Of a stretch of 13,156 nucleotides of DNA, positions 1-7,113 are shown piece by piece (positions within the stretch are counted from its first letter, which is position 1; every line of letters begins with the position of its first letter). The translations under genes were made by a program, and so were the position numbers. The stretch is from the NCBI GenBank assembly GCA_029932895.1, contig JAOZPF010000053.1:1-13156 (forward strand). Reading direction: 5' to 3'. The notes below the pieces were generated by a model. The model saw only the letters and a list, made by a program, of their open reading frames with translations, searched no databases and had not been told where the DNA came from. The stretch comes from Anaerolineae bacterium (GTDB lineage Bacteria; Chloroflexota; Anaerolineae; B4-G1; DUEL01).

Positions 1-341
1 ACTACGACCGTCGCACTGCTCCCGACAATAACACGGCGCGGCTGGGTCGCTTCCTGCGCCGTTCGCAGGGGGTGCGCCGCGCCGGGGCCGCCACCCTCGA
101 CCTGGCCTATGTGTCCTGCGGGCGGTTCGATGGCTTTTGGGAAATCCGTCTCAAGCCCTGGGATGTGGCAGCAGGAGTGTTGCTGGTGCGAGAGGCGGGA
201 GGGCAGGTCACCGATTTTGCCGGCACGCCGGATTGTCTCTCCGGCGCCGACATCGTGGCCTCTAACGGACGCATCCACGGGGAGATGTTGCGGGTTATTT
301 GGGAAAATACCGCCGCGAACCCGGCTCCCCGCGCCTCGTGA
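1..341 (+). CDS. Inositol monophosphatase family protein, C-terminal part (5' end outside window)
   Basis: The frame is open from base 3 to a TGA at 339-341, giving about 112 residues of a C-terminal fragment. Members of this family (IMPase/SuhB, also HisN-type histidinol-phosphatase and CysQ) are Mg2+-dependent phosphomonoesterases of the cytoplasm. Visible family features are the run AATLDLAYVSCGRFDGFWE followed by LKPWDVAAG. The Asp in PWD is a metal ligand of the second signature. The run LLVREAGGQVTDFAG after it is the usual C-terminal strand and helix. The N-terminal metal motifs lie upstream of the window. The last residues (NTAANPAPRAS) are a short variable tail. The exact substrate cannot be told from this end. 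The gene converges on the glycosidase operon. Confidence 0.9.
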   Translation, partial: YDRRTAPDNNTARLGRFLRRSQGVRRAGAATLDLAYVSCGRFDGFWEIRLKPWDVAAGVLLVREAGGQVTDFAGTPDCLSGADIVASNGRIHGEMLRVIWENTAANPAPRAS

Positions 342-364
342 TTCATCAAATAGACATTGGTAGG

Positions 365-383
365 GGCGATCGTTGCGGTCGCC
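365..383 (+). terminator. Hairpin after the IMPase gene, possible terminator
   Basis: GGCGATCG and CGGTCGCC form an 8-bp stem (one G-T pair) around a TTG loop, 24 bases past the IMPase stop, followed by only three T. It sits in a convergent gap (342-529) that holds no gene. The short T run makes it a weak intrinsic terminator. The TAGGGGCG context also recurs loosely near 6957, so it may instead be a dispersed intergenic repeat. Confidence 0.35.
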
Positions 384-446
384 TTTGGCAGGTGCAAACC
401 CCTGTGCCACTGGGGGATTTTTGCGCTGCCTCGAAAATAAACCTGT

Positions 447-470
447 AGGCGCGGGTTCCATTCCGCGCCT
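447..470 (-). terminator. Probable terminator of the glycosidase operon
   Basis: AGGCGCGG and CCGCGCCT form a perfect 8-bp stem around an 8-base loop. Read on the minus strand, the stem lies about 60 bases past the stop of the last glycosidase gene and is followed by ACAGGTTTATTTT. The T-rich stretch begins a few bases late, so this is a plausible but imperfect rho-independent terminator. Confidence 0.45.
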
Positions 471-529
471 GAAAGGATTGTACTACAAACTGGAGGGGAG
501 CGGGAGAGGCGGAGCCGCCAAGAGCAAGG

Positions 530-1711
530 CTACTTCTCCATCGCCGCCAGCGCCTCATAGGCCGGGCGGACGCGTGTCTCGGGCCAGCTTGGCTCGGTGA
601 GCGACCACCAATACTGCTCATCGTCGGAGGTCCAATCGGGGTTGGCGATGGAGAGAACGAACATCGGCCCGATCCAGGGGGACCAGTTCTCCCGCGCGTA
701 GCGAAAGGCCCGCACCAGGTAATCGGCCTTTTCCTCCTCGCTGACGGCAAACCACGTATAGTCGGGATTGCGTGGGTCGCTGGTCCATCCCATCTCCAGG
801 ATAGCGATCTGCTTTTCCTCGTCGCCATAGCGGAGCATAATCTCGCGCATATCCTCGACGTGACGGAAGCAAAAGAACCGCTGGCTCCCATAACCCCCGC
901 TGGGATCCGCCGCCTCATCTGGCGAGAGTTCTGGCGGGGCCTTGTAGCCAGGGGCGTTGACCCCGAGTAGGTCGAAATAGGGGGCGGCGCCGGCCTCGTA
1001 CATCCCGATCAGAAAGTCGACGTCGGGCATAGCCACGGGCGGGCCGGTGCCGGTGGGGGCAAGACCGGCGGAGATGACCAGGGCGTCGGGGTCGGCACTC
1101 TTGATGCCGATGTAGCAGGCCCGCAGCAGAGCGACGTACGCTGCAGGGTCGGGCGTGCGCCCGCCCCACTCCCGCGCCAGGTTGGGTTCGTTCCATACCT
1201 GGTAGGCCTGCACACGTCCCCGATAGCGCGCAGCGATGGCGTGGCAAAAGTCGCCCAGGTCCTGTGGCTCCTGCGGAGGGCCGTTATCCGAGAACGTCCC
1301 CTCCGGGGGTACAGTCCACACCGGCTCGCGGTCCAGGCGGAAGAGGATGTTCAGCCCCAGCGTTTCCGCGTCGGCGACGATGCGGTCGGTAAAGTACCAG
1401 TCGTAATGGCCTTTGAGGATACCCTCCACATCCCGCCAGGCGACGTTTTGCTTGACCCAGGTGAAGCCGGCATCGTGGATCAGCGCCAGGTCGCGCTGGG
1501 CAGTGTCCTCGTGCCACCACAGAAAGGCCTGCATCCCATACTCGGGAGAGGCGAGCCGGGCGCGGGGCCAGGAGGTGGGGGTAGGGGGCGGAGGCTCCTC
1601 CGCTGGCCCCCAGGTCGCCATGCCCCAGGTGGCGAGGAGAACCGCCAGGGCGCAAGCGGCGATGAACAGAGCGCGCCGGCGTTTCGTTCCGACGGATTGC
1701 CCCTCTGCCAT
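530..1711 (-). CDS. Membrane-anchored clan GH-A glycoside hydrolase (third gene of the operon)
   Basis: The protein is 393 aa. After KRRR, residues 13-34 form one hydrophobic segment, a signal anchor or signal peptide. A Pro-rich linker (38-48) follows, then a TIM-barrel glycosidase domain (about 55-390). The acid/base motif is VWNEPN (Glu175) and the nucleophile motif is ILEMGW (Glu306), as in clan GH-A families such as GH39, GH5 and the PslG group. The family and substrate cannot be assigned from sequence alone. Catalysis is expected outside the membrane. The start was set at the ATG at 1711, 13 bases past the stop of the preceding gene, because an earlier in-frame ATG (1780) would overlap that gene and put 23 unlikely residues before the anchor. 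No strong Shine-Dalgarno is seen, so translational coupling is likely. Unlike its two upstream paralogues it lacks the GAHHN and HHSW motifs. Confidence 0.85.
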   Translation of the reverse strand: MAEGQSVGTKRRRALFIAACALAVLLATWGMATWGPAEEPPPPTPTSWPRARLASPEYGMQAFLWWHEDTAQRDLALIHDAGFTWVKQNVAWRDVEGILKGHYDWYFTDRIVADAETLGLNILFRLDREPVWTVPPEGTFSDNGPPQEPQDLGDFCHAIAARYRGRVQAYQVWNEPNLAREWGGRTPDPAAYVALLRACYIGIKSADPDALVISAGLAPTGTGPPVAMPDVDFLIGMYEAGAAPYFDLLGVNAPGYKAPPELSPDEAADPSGGYGSQRFFCFRHVEDMREIMLRYGDEEKQIAILEMGWTSDPRNPDYTWFAVSEEEKADYLVRAFRYARENWSPWIGPMFVLSIANPDWTSDDEQYWWSLTEPSWPETRVRPAYEALAAMEK

Positions 1712-1724
1712 ACGCCCGTTTGCC

Positions 1725-3023
1725 CTACGGCTTGTCCATCGCCCCGATGGCGTCAAAGGCGGGACGGGCCACTCCGTCAAACGTCACAAGGCTGTAGGGC
1801 GCGTTGGGGTCGTCTGTCGTGCGCGGTCCCTTGTTGGCATAGTCCAGATTCCAGAGGAAGGCCAGGCGCACCCAGCCCCATTCCCGCATCAACTGGAAGG
1901 CTCGCACGTCATACTCGGCCTGCTCTTGCAGGGTGTTATCTTGGACAAAACCAAAGGCTGGCGGGTAACCGTCCATATCCTCGGAGGAACCCCAACCGAA
2001 CTCGGTCACGCAGAGAGGGGTGTCATACCCGGCGGCGACGATCCGCTCGTGGTATCCCTCCAGCGTGGTCTTGAAACACCAACTGTGGTGCGGCGGTTGC
2101 GGGGGGTCCCAGTAGCCGCGGAAGGTCGCGCTGTCGTCCTGATACGACCCATCGCAATCGACCCAGGGGGGGATGTTGATGCCGTTGTGGTGAGCGCCCA
2201 CGCAGTCGCAATAGTCCAGAAAGCCGGCATCGACCATGCGGTCAAAGTAGACAAAGTCATCCATACTGGTCAGCCGGTTGGGGTTGTTGGGATCGACGCC
2301 GTTAACGCCAGTGGGGGAAAGCGCCCCGCTGATGACGATGATGTTGGGGTCGCGGCTCTTGATGGTCTGGTAGGCCAGGCGGAGCATCTCCACGTACCGG
2401 TCCGGGTTGACGCCCTCGGCATTGTCCCACTCTCGGTCCAGGTTTTCCTCGTTCCACACCTCGATAGCGTGGATGCGGCCCTGGTAGCGGACCACCAACT
2501 CGTCCAAGAACTGGGCGAACTGGTTCAGGTCGTCAGGCGGCGCGCCCTCCGGGTTGGCGTCAAAGTAGCTGCGGGTCCACTCTGGCGAGTCCACCACGCT
2601 GAGCATCACTCGCAGACCGTTGCGGTTTGCCTCGTCGACCACTGCGTCATACGCCTCGGGGAAAGCGACAAAGTCGGACCAGCGCACCTGTTGTTTGATC
2701 CAGCCCAGACCCAGGTTCTTGACCTGGGTTGCGGTATAGTCCGGCAGCAGCAGGGCGTGGGCAGCGACGCCGTACCCAAAGCTCTCTTCCTCTGCAGCAG
2801 GGTTGGACTGCGCGGTGGGGACAGCGTGGGAGACCCCTGTTGGGGTGAGGAGGGGGAGTGGGCCAGCCATCTCTGTGGGGGTCGGGGCGACCTCTTCCGT
2901 TTCGGGTCCGAATCCCCACGCCACAAAGATCGTGCCGATCACGAGCAGGGCCACCCAGCCAATGACGGCGAGGGTCAACTGTCGTTTGTTGAGCCGGTTG
3001 ACGTTGAAAGAGTATCCGGGCAT
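1725..3023 (-). CDS. Membrane-anchored clan GH-A glycoside hydrolase (second gene of the operon)
   Basis: The protein is 432 aa. Residues 16-38 are a single hydrophobic segment after a short basic N-terminus (NRLNKRQ), so the protein is probably anchored with its body outside. A Pro/Thr-rich linker (about 40-78) leads to a GH-A barrel. The acid/base motif reads VWNEEN (Glu192), with Glu in place of the usual Pro after the catalytic Glu. The nucleophile motif is CVTEFGW (Glu341). The strand YCDCVGAHHNG (271-281) and the run PHHSWCF are shared with the large upstream paralogue, so the two are closer to each other than to the third gene. The ATG at 3023 has a strong Shine-Dalgarno (GGGAGG four bases upstream). 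The gene lies 54 bases after the first operon gene and 13 before the next. The substrate is unknown; a surface or exopolysaccharide glycan is a guess from anchoring and family. Confidence 0.87.
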   Translation of the reverse strand: MPGYSFNVNRLNKRQLTLAVIGWVALLVIGTIFVAWGFGPETEEVAPTPTEMAGPLPLLTPTGVSHAVPTAQSNPAAEEESFGYGVAAHALLLPDYTATQVKNLGLGWIKQQVRWSDFVAFPEAYDAVVDEANRNGLRVMLSVVDSPEWTRSYFDANPEGAPPDDLNQFAQFLDELVVRYQGRIHAIEVWNEENLDREWDNAEGVNPDRYVEMLRLAYQTIKSRDPNIIVISGALSPTGVNGVDPNNPNRLTSMDDFVYFDRMVDAGFLDYCDCVGAHHNGINIPPWVDCDGSYQDDSATFRGYWDPPQPPHHSWCFKTTLEGYHERIVAAGYDTPLCVTEFGWGSSEDMDGYPPAFGFVQDNTLQEQAEYDVRAFQLMREWGWVRLAFLWNLDYANKGPRTTDDPNAPYSLVTFDGVARPAFDAIGAMDKP

Positions 3024-3077
3024 ATCACCTCCCAGAAGGGCGGGGCAGTGCCCCCCCTTGTTGGAGACAGCGTTCTG

Positions 3078-6000
3078 CTAGCGAGTCCCCAGCACCGCGT
3101 GCAGGGAGTCGCAGGCCGGGCAGATGCCGCCGGGGCGGATGATGGCAAATCCGTCCTGAGGGTCATACCCGTACCGCTGAAAGTCAATGTTCCAGACGAT
3201 GATGCAGCGCACCATGCCGGTGTTGATGCCCAACTGGACCGCCTCGGAGAGCCAGGCTGCCTGCTCGCTGTTGTCGATGCCCCGCGCCCAGGCGAAGGAG
3301 GAACAAGGCCCCACCCAGTCCGTGCAGTCCGTGAATGTTGGCACTCCCTCCTGGGAGGCGTACCCCATCTCGGTGTAAAAGACCTGGCGGGTGCCGTGAA
3401 AGATGTTGTAATAGAGCTGGGTCTGGGGCAAAAAGTACCAAGAATGGTGGTGGTTACCGTCGTCGGCCGGGTGACCAGTGGAGGCGGATGGCGAGGTCGC
3501 GCCGGCGTTGTGGTGGGCGCCGATATAGTCCATACATTGCGCCGCGCCAGCATTGTACAGCCCTTCCAGCCACGGCTGATCATCGCAGCCGCAGCCGTTC
3601 CAGTCGCTACAGGTCGTCAGGTCGCAGGTGCCACCAAAGGCCCCCGTGGGTGCGGGCGCTGCGCTGATGACCAGCACGTTGGGGTTAGCTCCCTTGATGG
3701 CGTTGTAGGAGGCGCAGAGCAGGTTTGTGTATGCCTGAGGGCCCATGTTACTGGGGTCCCACTCGCGCATCAGGTTTGGCTCATTCCAGACCTCGATCGC
3801 ATCTGCGCCGCTGGCAGCCAGGCCCGCCACCCAGTTGGCAAAGTTCTGCTCGAAACCCGGCTGGGTGACCATATCGGGGCTGCCCAGGGCACTGAGCTGG
3901 ATCTTGAACCCTCTGGAGTGGGCAGCCTGGACCATCCAGGAGGCGTCCTCGTTGTAGTGGACCTGCACCTTGGCCCAGGTCATTCCGGCATAGTGCATCA
4001 GGTCGGCATAGGGCAGGGCCATATCGCGCACGTGACCACCCAACTCAAAGGTGCCCGGGGGGATGGCGGCTATCGGCGCGGGGTTGCTCGCGCTGGTCGC
4101 GCCGCTGCCGCTCACGATCACTGCCGTGAGTTCGCTGCCTGGGATCTCGACGCCGCCTGCCTTGAGCAGCCACAGGCCGTTGAAGCTGCCGTCGCTATCG
4201 GGGGCCGCCAGGCCGATGCTGATCTCGACCGATTCCCCTGCCGGTACCGCGCCGATCTCGACACTCTCGGGGCCGCCCAACTGGGAGCTGGAGACGACCA
4301 GCACCGTGTCCGCGGGCCAATCGCAGGTGCCGCTGTTGCGCAGCCGCCAGGTCTTGGTGAACGGTTCCCCCTTGTCAAAGTGCGTGCCATCTGGCACCGT
4401 CACGTCGGCCTCGAACGTGGCCCGCAAGCAGGAGGCATCAGCCACCGGTTCTGGAGTGAGGGTCGGTTCGGGCGTGGGCGTCGCCACCGTCATCTCCACC
4501 GTGCCCCTGTCCATCCCGGCGATGGCCGCCGAGACGGCATAGGTCCCTGGCGTTTCAGGAGCGACCCAGCGAAAGTCGGGCTGGCTCAGCGAGACCACCT
4601 CCTGGTCCAACGACGCCTCCGGCCCCTCCACGGTCCAAGTGACCTGCAGTTCGGCTGGCTGGGTCAGGTTGGCGGCGGTGCGATAGCCGTCCACGGCGGC
4701 GAGGATGTCGGGTAGATTGCCCTCGTCTGTCATGTCGGCGATCACCACTCCGCCCAGGTGATAGCGGAGTGCCCAGTCCAGCTTGTGGGCCAGGAAGGAG
4801 GGCGTGCCCAGCCAAATTGTATGATCGGTTCCCCCCTCGTCCTGGTAGGCGATGCTATAAGTGCCCACCACCTCGTCCCGCATGATGCTGGACACCTGCC
4901 CGGCCAGGGTAAAGGTCGTCTCCTGCCCAGGGTTCAAGGAGGTCGTGGACGGCGGGGTGACCTGGCCGAAGGGAGCCAGCGCCTCCTCGAGCCCGACCGT
5001 CTGCACTCCGGCAGCACTTGTATCGACGCTGAGGGCCGAGATCAAGGCATGTAGCTTGTACCTGTTGACCTGACCGACGGCCCAACGCAGGAGGGATTGC
5101 AACTCGCCGCTCTCGGTGTAGGCGGCGGGGTCCATTGGGAAGGGAACCAGAAGGGCGTCGGCCGCCTGTCCCAGCGTTTTCCAATCGTATCCGCCGCTCT
5201 CCCACCCTTCACCCGATCGGGTGGGGGCGGGGACGGCGACGTTGAGCCGGATATCCTGGTTGTGTAGCGCCTCTGCCAGCCCGGTCACGAAGGAAGCGAA
5301 AGCGTCCCGTTCCTCGGCAGCGACTCCTTGATAGTCCAGCGCGACGCCCGCGTAGCCTGTGGCGGCCGCGACGATGGCGTCGATGTGGGTCTGCTGGATG
5401 TCGGGATCGGTGAGCACATCGGATAGCAGGGCTGGGTTCGGCCCTTCCTCCTGGTAGTTGCGGATGAACAGCACCTGTTCCTGGTCACCCGGCAAGGGTG
5501 TAGGATGCCCCAGTAGAGTGCCATCGGTCCCCAGGTAGAAGCCAGGCAGCAGTAGTTCGGTGAGAGCATCGGCCATGTGCCCCTCGACCTCCTGCTCCGT
5601 CACCGTCCCGATGGAAGGGACGACGGGGCTGGTCTGCATCACCACGAGAGAGGAGGGGAGATGGTCTACTTCAGCCACCAGCACCTCTTGTTCCTCATCC
5701 AGTGTTCCTCCCACCCATTCCCATGTCTCGCCAGTCCAGGTATAGAGGTCCAGCGTCTCCCACGGCTCGGCGTCGTTGGGGATAACCACTTCCAGCCGGG
5801 CCGGCCCAGCCTCACGGGAAGTGGTGTCGATCTGGTAGTAAGGGCTTTTGATCTGGAGGACCTGGGGCAGGCTCTCCACGGCGTGGCGCAGGTCGCTTCC
5901 GGCCGCTCCGGCGAGGAAATCGGCCATCGGCACACTTTCCAGGCGCACGCGCAGGCTGGTGTCGGCCCCGTCTTCGGGGTCGATGCCAACAGTGAGGCCG

Positions 6001-6398
6001 TCGGGGTGGCTGGTCGAGGGGGTATCGGCATCGAGGCGGGTGTAGCCGACCAGTCCCAGCCGCTGAGGGAGGGAGATGGGCGGTAGCAGCAGGGCGACGA
6101 TGACCAGGATGGCGATAGCGCCATAAATCCACCGTCCGCCCCCCAGCCAGGCGAAGCGTTCGCCCAGACGTTCCATCACTGGGGTGATGGTTGCAGCCCA
6201 GCGCTCGCGGAAGGTCGGGCCGGGTGGAGCTATCTCGGCTGGCGGTTCCGTTTCCGCCGGTTCTGGCTCAGGTGTCGCTTCTCCTGCGGCAGCCTCGGCT
6301 GGCGGTTCCGTTTCCGCCGGTTCTGGCTCAGGCATCTCCTCTTCCACAGGCTCCGGCGCAGGTTGTGGTTCCTCGGCCTCGACCGTGTTTTCTTCCAT
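3078..6398 (-). CDS. Multidomain membrane-anchored protein: degenerate GH18-like domain, NBR1-type Ig-like domain and GH-A glycosidase domain
   Basis: The protein is 1106 aa. Order: acidic Pro/Glu-rich tail (1-60) with an internal repeat; TM segment (about 91-110); unrecognised beta-rich region (about 120-255); GH18-like barrel of the YaaH/spore-germination type (about 300-575); short Ig-like or linker region ending in Pro/Thr-rich sequence (about 580-652); NBR1-type Ig-like domain (about 655-765, with TKTWRLRNSGTCDW); and a GH-A glycosidase domain (about 780-1106). The GH-A domain keeps VWNEPN (Glu873) and FYTEMGY (Glu1010), so it should be catalytic. In the GH18-like part the DxxDxDxE-type signature reads AGVALDYQ (350-357), with Gln at the catalytic Glu site. 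The C-terminal domain has about ten Cys (925, 930, 936, 938, 955, 1025, 1032, 1065, 1093, 1096 among them), consistent with disulphides outside the cell. The ATG at 6398 has GGAGG seven bases upstream. It is the first gene of the operon. Substrate unknown. Confidence 0.85.
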   Translation of the reverse strand: MEENTVEAEEPQPAPEPVEEEMPEPEPAETEPPAEAAAGEATPEPEPAETEPPAEIAPPGPTFRERWAATITPVMERLGERFAWLGGGRWIYGAIAILVIVALLLPPISLPQRLGLVGYTRLDADTPSTSHPDGLTVGIDPEDGADTSLRVRLESVPMADFLAGAAGSDLRHAVESLPQVLQIKSPYYQIDTTSREAGPARLEVVIPNDAEPWETLDLYTWTGETWEWVGGTLDEEQEVLVAEVDHLPSSLVVMQTSPVVPSIGTVTEQEVEGHMADALTELLLPGFYLGTDGTLLGHPTPLPGDQEQVLFIRNYQEEGPNPALLSDVLTDPDIQQTHIDAIVAAATGYAGVALDYQGVAAEERDAFASFVTGLAEALHNQDIRLNVAVPAPTRSGEGWESGGYDWKTLGQAADALLVPFPMDPAAYTESGELQSLLRWAVGQVNRYKLHALISALSVDTSAAGVQTVGLEEALAPFGQVTPPSTTSLNPGQETTFTLAGQVSSIMRDEVVGTYSIAYQDEGGTDHTIWLGTPSFLAHKLDWALRYHLGGVVIADMTDEGNLPDILAAVDGYRTAANLTQPAELQVTWTVEGPEASLDQEVVSLSQPDFRWVAPETPGTYAVSAAIAGMDRGTVEMTVATPTPEPTLTPEPVADASCLRATFEADVTVPDGTHFDKGEPFTKTWRLRNSGTCDWPADTVLVVSSSQLGGPESVEIGAVPAGESVEISIGLAAPDSDGSFNGLWLLKAGGVEIPGSELTAVIVSGSGATSASNPAPIAAIPPGTFELGGHVRDMALPYADLMHYAGMTWAKVQVHYNEDASWMVQAAHSRGFKIQLSALGSPDMVTQPGFEQNFANWVAGLAASGADAIEVWNEPNLMREWDPSNMGPQAYTNLLCASYNAIKGANPNVLVISAAPAPTGAFGGTCDLTTCSDWNGCGCDDQPWLEGLYNAGAAQCMDYIGAHHNAGATSPSASTGHPADDGNHHHSWYFLPQTQLYYNIFHGTRQVFYTEMGYASQEGVPTFTDCTDWVGPCSSFAWARGIDNSEQAAWLSEAVQLGINTGMVRCIIVWNIDFQRYGYDPQDGFAIIRPGGICPACDSLHAVLGTR
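6234..6332 (-). repeat. 39-bp perfect direct repeat within the cytoplasmic tail coding region
   Basis: Bases 6234-6272 recur exactly at 6294-6332, a 60-base period. The copies encode two PEPEPAETEPPAE units in the N-terminal tail of the large glycosidase. Identity at the DNA level, third positions included, indicates a recent in-frame 60-base duplication. Copy number may vary between strains. Confidence 0.9.
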
Positions 6399-6428
6399 AA
6401 TGTGACCTCCACGTCAGCATAATCCGCG

Positions 6429-6447
6429 GGGACGAGATAATCGTCCC
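6429..6447 (-). other. Hairpin in the operon leader, near the start codon
   Basis: GGGACGA and TCGTCCC form a perfect 7-bp stem around GATAA (on the minus strand the loop reads TTATC). It ends about 30 bases before the ATG at 6398, between the terminator-like hairpin and the Shine-Dalgarno. It could be part of a leader regulatory structure or one of the small intergenic palindromes common in this window. Confidence 0.5.
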
Positions 6448-6453
6448 TGCAAC

Positions 6454-6474
6454 AAAACGCGGCCCGAAGGCCGC
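6454..6474 (-). terminator. Intrinsic-terminator-like hairpin in the leader of the glycosidase operon
   Basis: On the minus strand GCGGCC-TTCG-GGCCGC (6459-6474) is a 6-bp GC stem with a UUCG tetraloop, followed by GTTTTGTT. It lies between the likely promoter (6547-6575) and the first start codon (6398). No gene ends nearby on this strand; the closest stop upstream is about 690 bases away. It is therefore best read as a leader attenuator rather than an end-of-gene terminator. A second hairpin with two G-U pairs (6475-6482 with 6493-6500) abuts it upstream. No known riboswitch class was recognised. Confidence 0.6.
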
Positions 6475-6546
6475 CTGGAAAGCGCCTTCCTTCCCTCCAG
6501 TGCATCAGGGCCGGAAAAGCGGGGTCTATTTAGCACACAGCGCCGT

Positions 6547-6575
6547 ATTCTAGCACAGGGCAGGCGATTTGGCAA
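6547..6575 (-). promoter_or_regulatory. Sigma70-type promoter of the glycosidase operon
   Basis: On the minus strand TTGCCA (6570-6575) and TAGAAT (6547-6552) are separated by 17 bases, and a TGC just before the -10 gives an extended -10. Transcription would start near 6540, giving a leader of about 140 bases before the ATG at 6398. Confidence 0.65.
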
Positions 6576-6583
6576 TTCGTCTT

Positions 6584-6614
6584 CGCGGGAGGGGAATTTC
6601 ACTTTTGGGACGAA
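6584..6614 (+). repeat. 31-base dispersed repeat, copy 1
   Basis: Starts CGCGGGAGGGGAATTTCAC. It matches 6881-6911 at 29 of 31 bases in the same orientation. It lies directly upstream of the glycosidase promoter. Confidence 0.85.
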
Positions 6615-6719
6615 TTGGGAGAACAATCCGTAGGTCGTGCTTGCTGTAGGCACTCACCGTAATGTTATCCCTGCAAACGCTCATTACCCTGACCGAAATC
6701 GTCTCTACAATCCGGACTG

Positions 6720-6784
6720 TAGGCTTTAACCGGGGTACTTGGCTTCCCATTGGGGCCTGGGTTCCTCAATCCGGCTAAAGCCTA
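6720..6784. repeat. Inverted repeat, 14-base arms
   Basis: TAGGCTTTAACCGG (6720-6733) faces CCGGCTAAAGCCTA (6771-6784), 13 of 14 bases complementary, with 37 bases between. The same core, GGCTTTAGCCGG, appears again at about 9985-9996 next to nnr, so the arms belong to a dispersed repeat family in this genome. Confidence 0.75.
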
Positions 6785-6798
6785 TACTCCATAGTGAC

Positions 6799-6817
6799 GT
6801 CGCGCTACAAGCGCGAC
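6799..6817. repeat. Small perfect hairpin
   Basis: GTCGCGCT and AGCGCGAC form an 8-bp stem with an ACA loop. It is similar in style to the GCGC-rich hairpins at 9863-9949, with no T tract on either strand. Confidence 0.6.
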
Positions 6818-6857
6818 CTCCAAGCTACGGACTCGACGTCTCCTCTGCCGGGCAACC

Positions 6858-6911
6858 CGTCCCAAAGTGAAATACACCCTCGCGGGAGAGGAATTTCACT
6901 TTTGGGGCGAA
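6858..6911. repeat. 31-base repeat copy 2, inside an inverted repeat
   Basis: The second copy of the 31-base repeat is at 6881-6911. Here, unlike copy 1, a complementary arm lies upstream: CCCAAAGTGAAAT (6861-6873) pairs with ATTTCACTTTTGGG (6893-6906) with one bulged base. The result is a small palindromic, MITE- or REP-like unit. Copy 1 would then be a half element. Confidence 0.7.
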
Positions 6912-6992
6912 CCACAGGCTGGGTTCACCCACCGTGATTTGTCTTGCCCAGAATTGTAGGGGTGCACCTGCGTGTGCGCTCGCGCTGGGACA

Positions 6993-7017
6993 GTGAATCG
7001 GGGGCGGCGCGATTCAC
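6993..7017. repeat. Small perfect hairpin
   Basis: GTGAATCG (6993-7000) and CGATTCAC (7010-7017) form an 8-bp stem with a 9-base GC-rich loop. It is part of the intergenic repeat tract and no function is evident. Confidence 0.55.
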
Positions 7018-7113
7018 CCGCCGGCTCGTGGCGATGAAAATTGCATCTCTGTAGGGATGACCTTTCTGCCCGCCAGGCGGCGGATGAATCCCGTCACCTA
7101 GGTCGAATCTCCC

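Noticed and set aside
346..918. Minus-strand frame overlapping the 3' end of the third glycosidase
   Set aside because: Arg/Pro/Ser-rich shadow translation of the glycosidase in another frame, running into the terminator hairpins.
1712..1780. Longer N-terminus for the third glycosidase (ATG at 1780)
   Set aside because: It overlaps the preceding gene by 56 bases and puts 23 atypical residues ahead of a standard basic-plus-hydrophobic anchor.
1413..4715. Plus-strand open frame of 1100 codons antisense to the glycosidase genes
   Set aside because: It runs in exact codon register opposite the two larger glycosidase genes. In GC-rich genes the codons TTA, CTA and TCA are rare, so antisense stops are rare too. 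The product has no domain, and the sense frames have clear motifs and Shine-Dalgarno sites.
6399..6540. Known riboswitch or T-box in the glycosidase leader
   Set aside because: No T-box sequence, c-di-GMP, cobalamin or other aptamer core recognised by eye. Only the terminator-like hairpin is supported.
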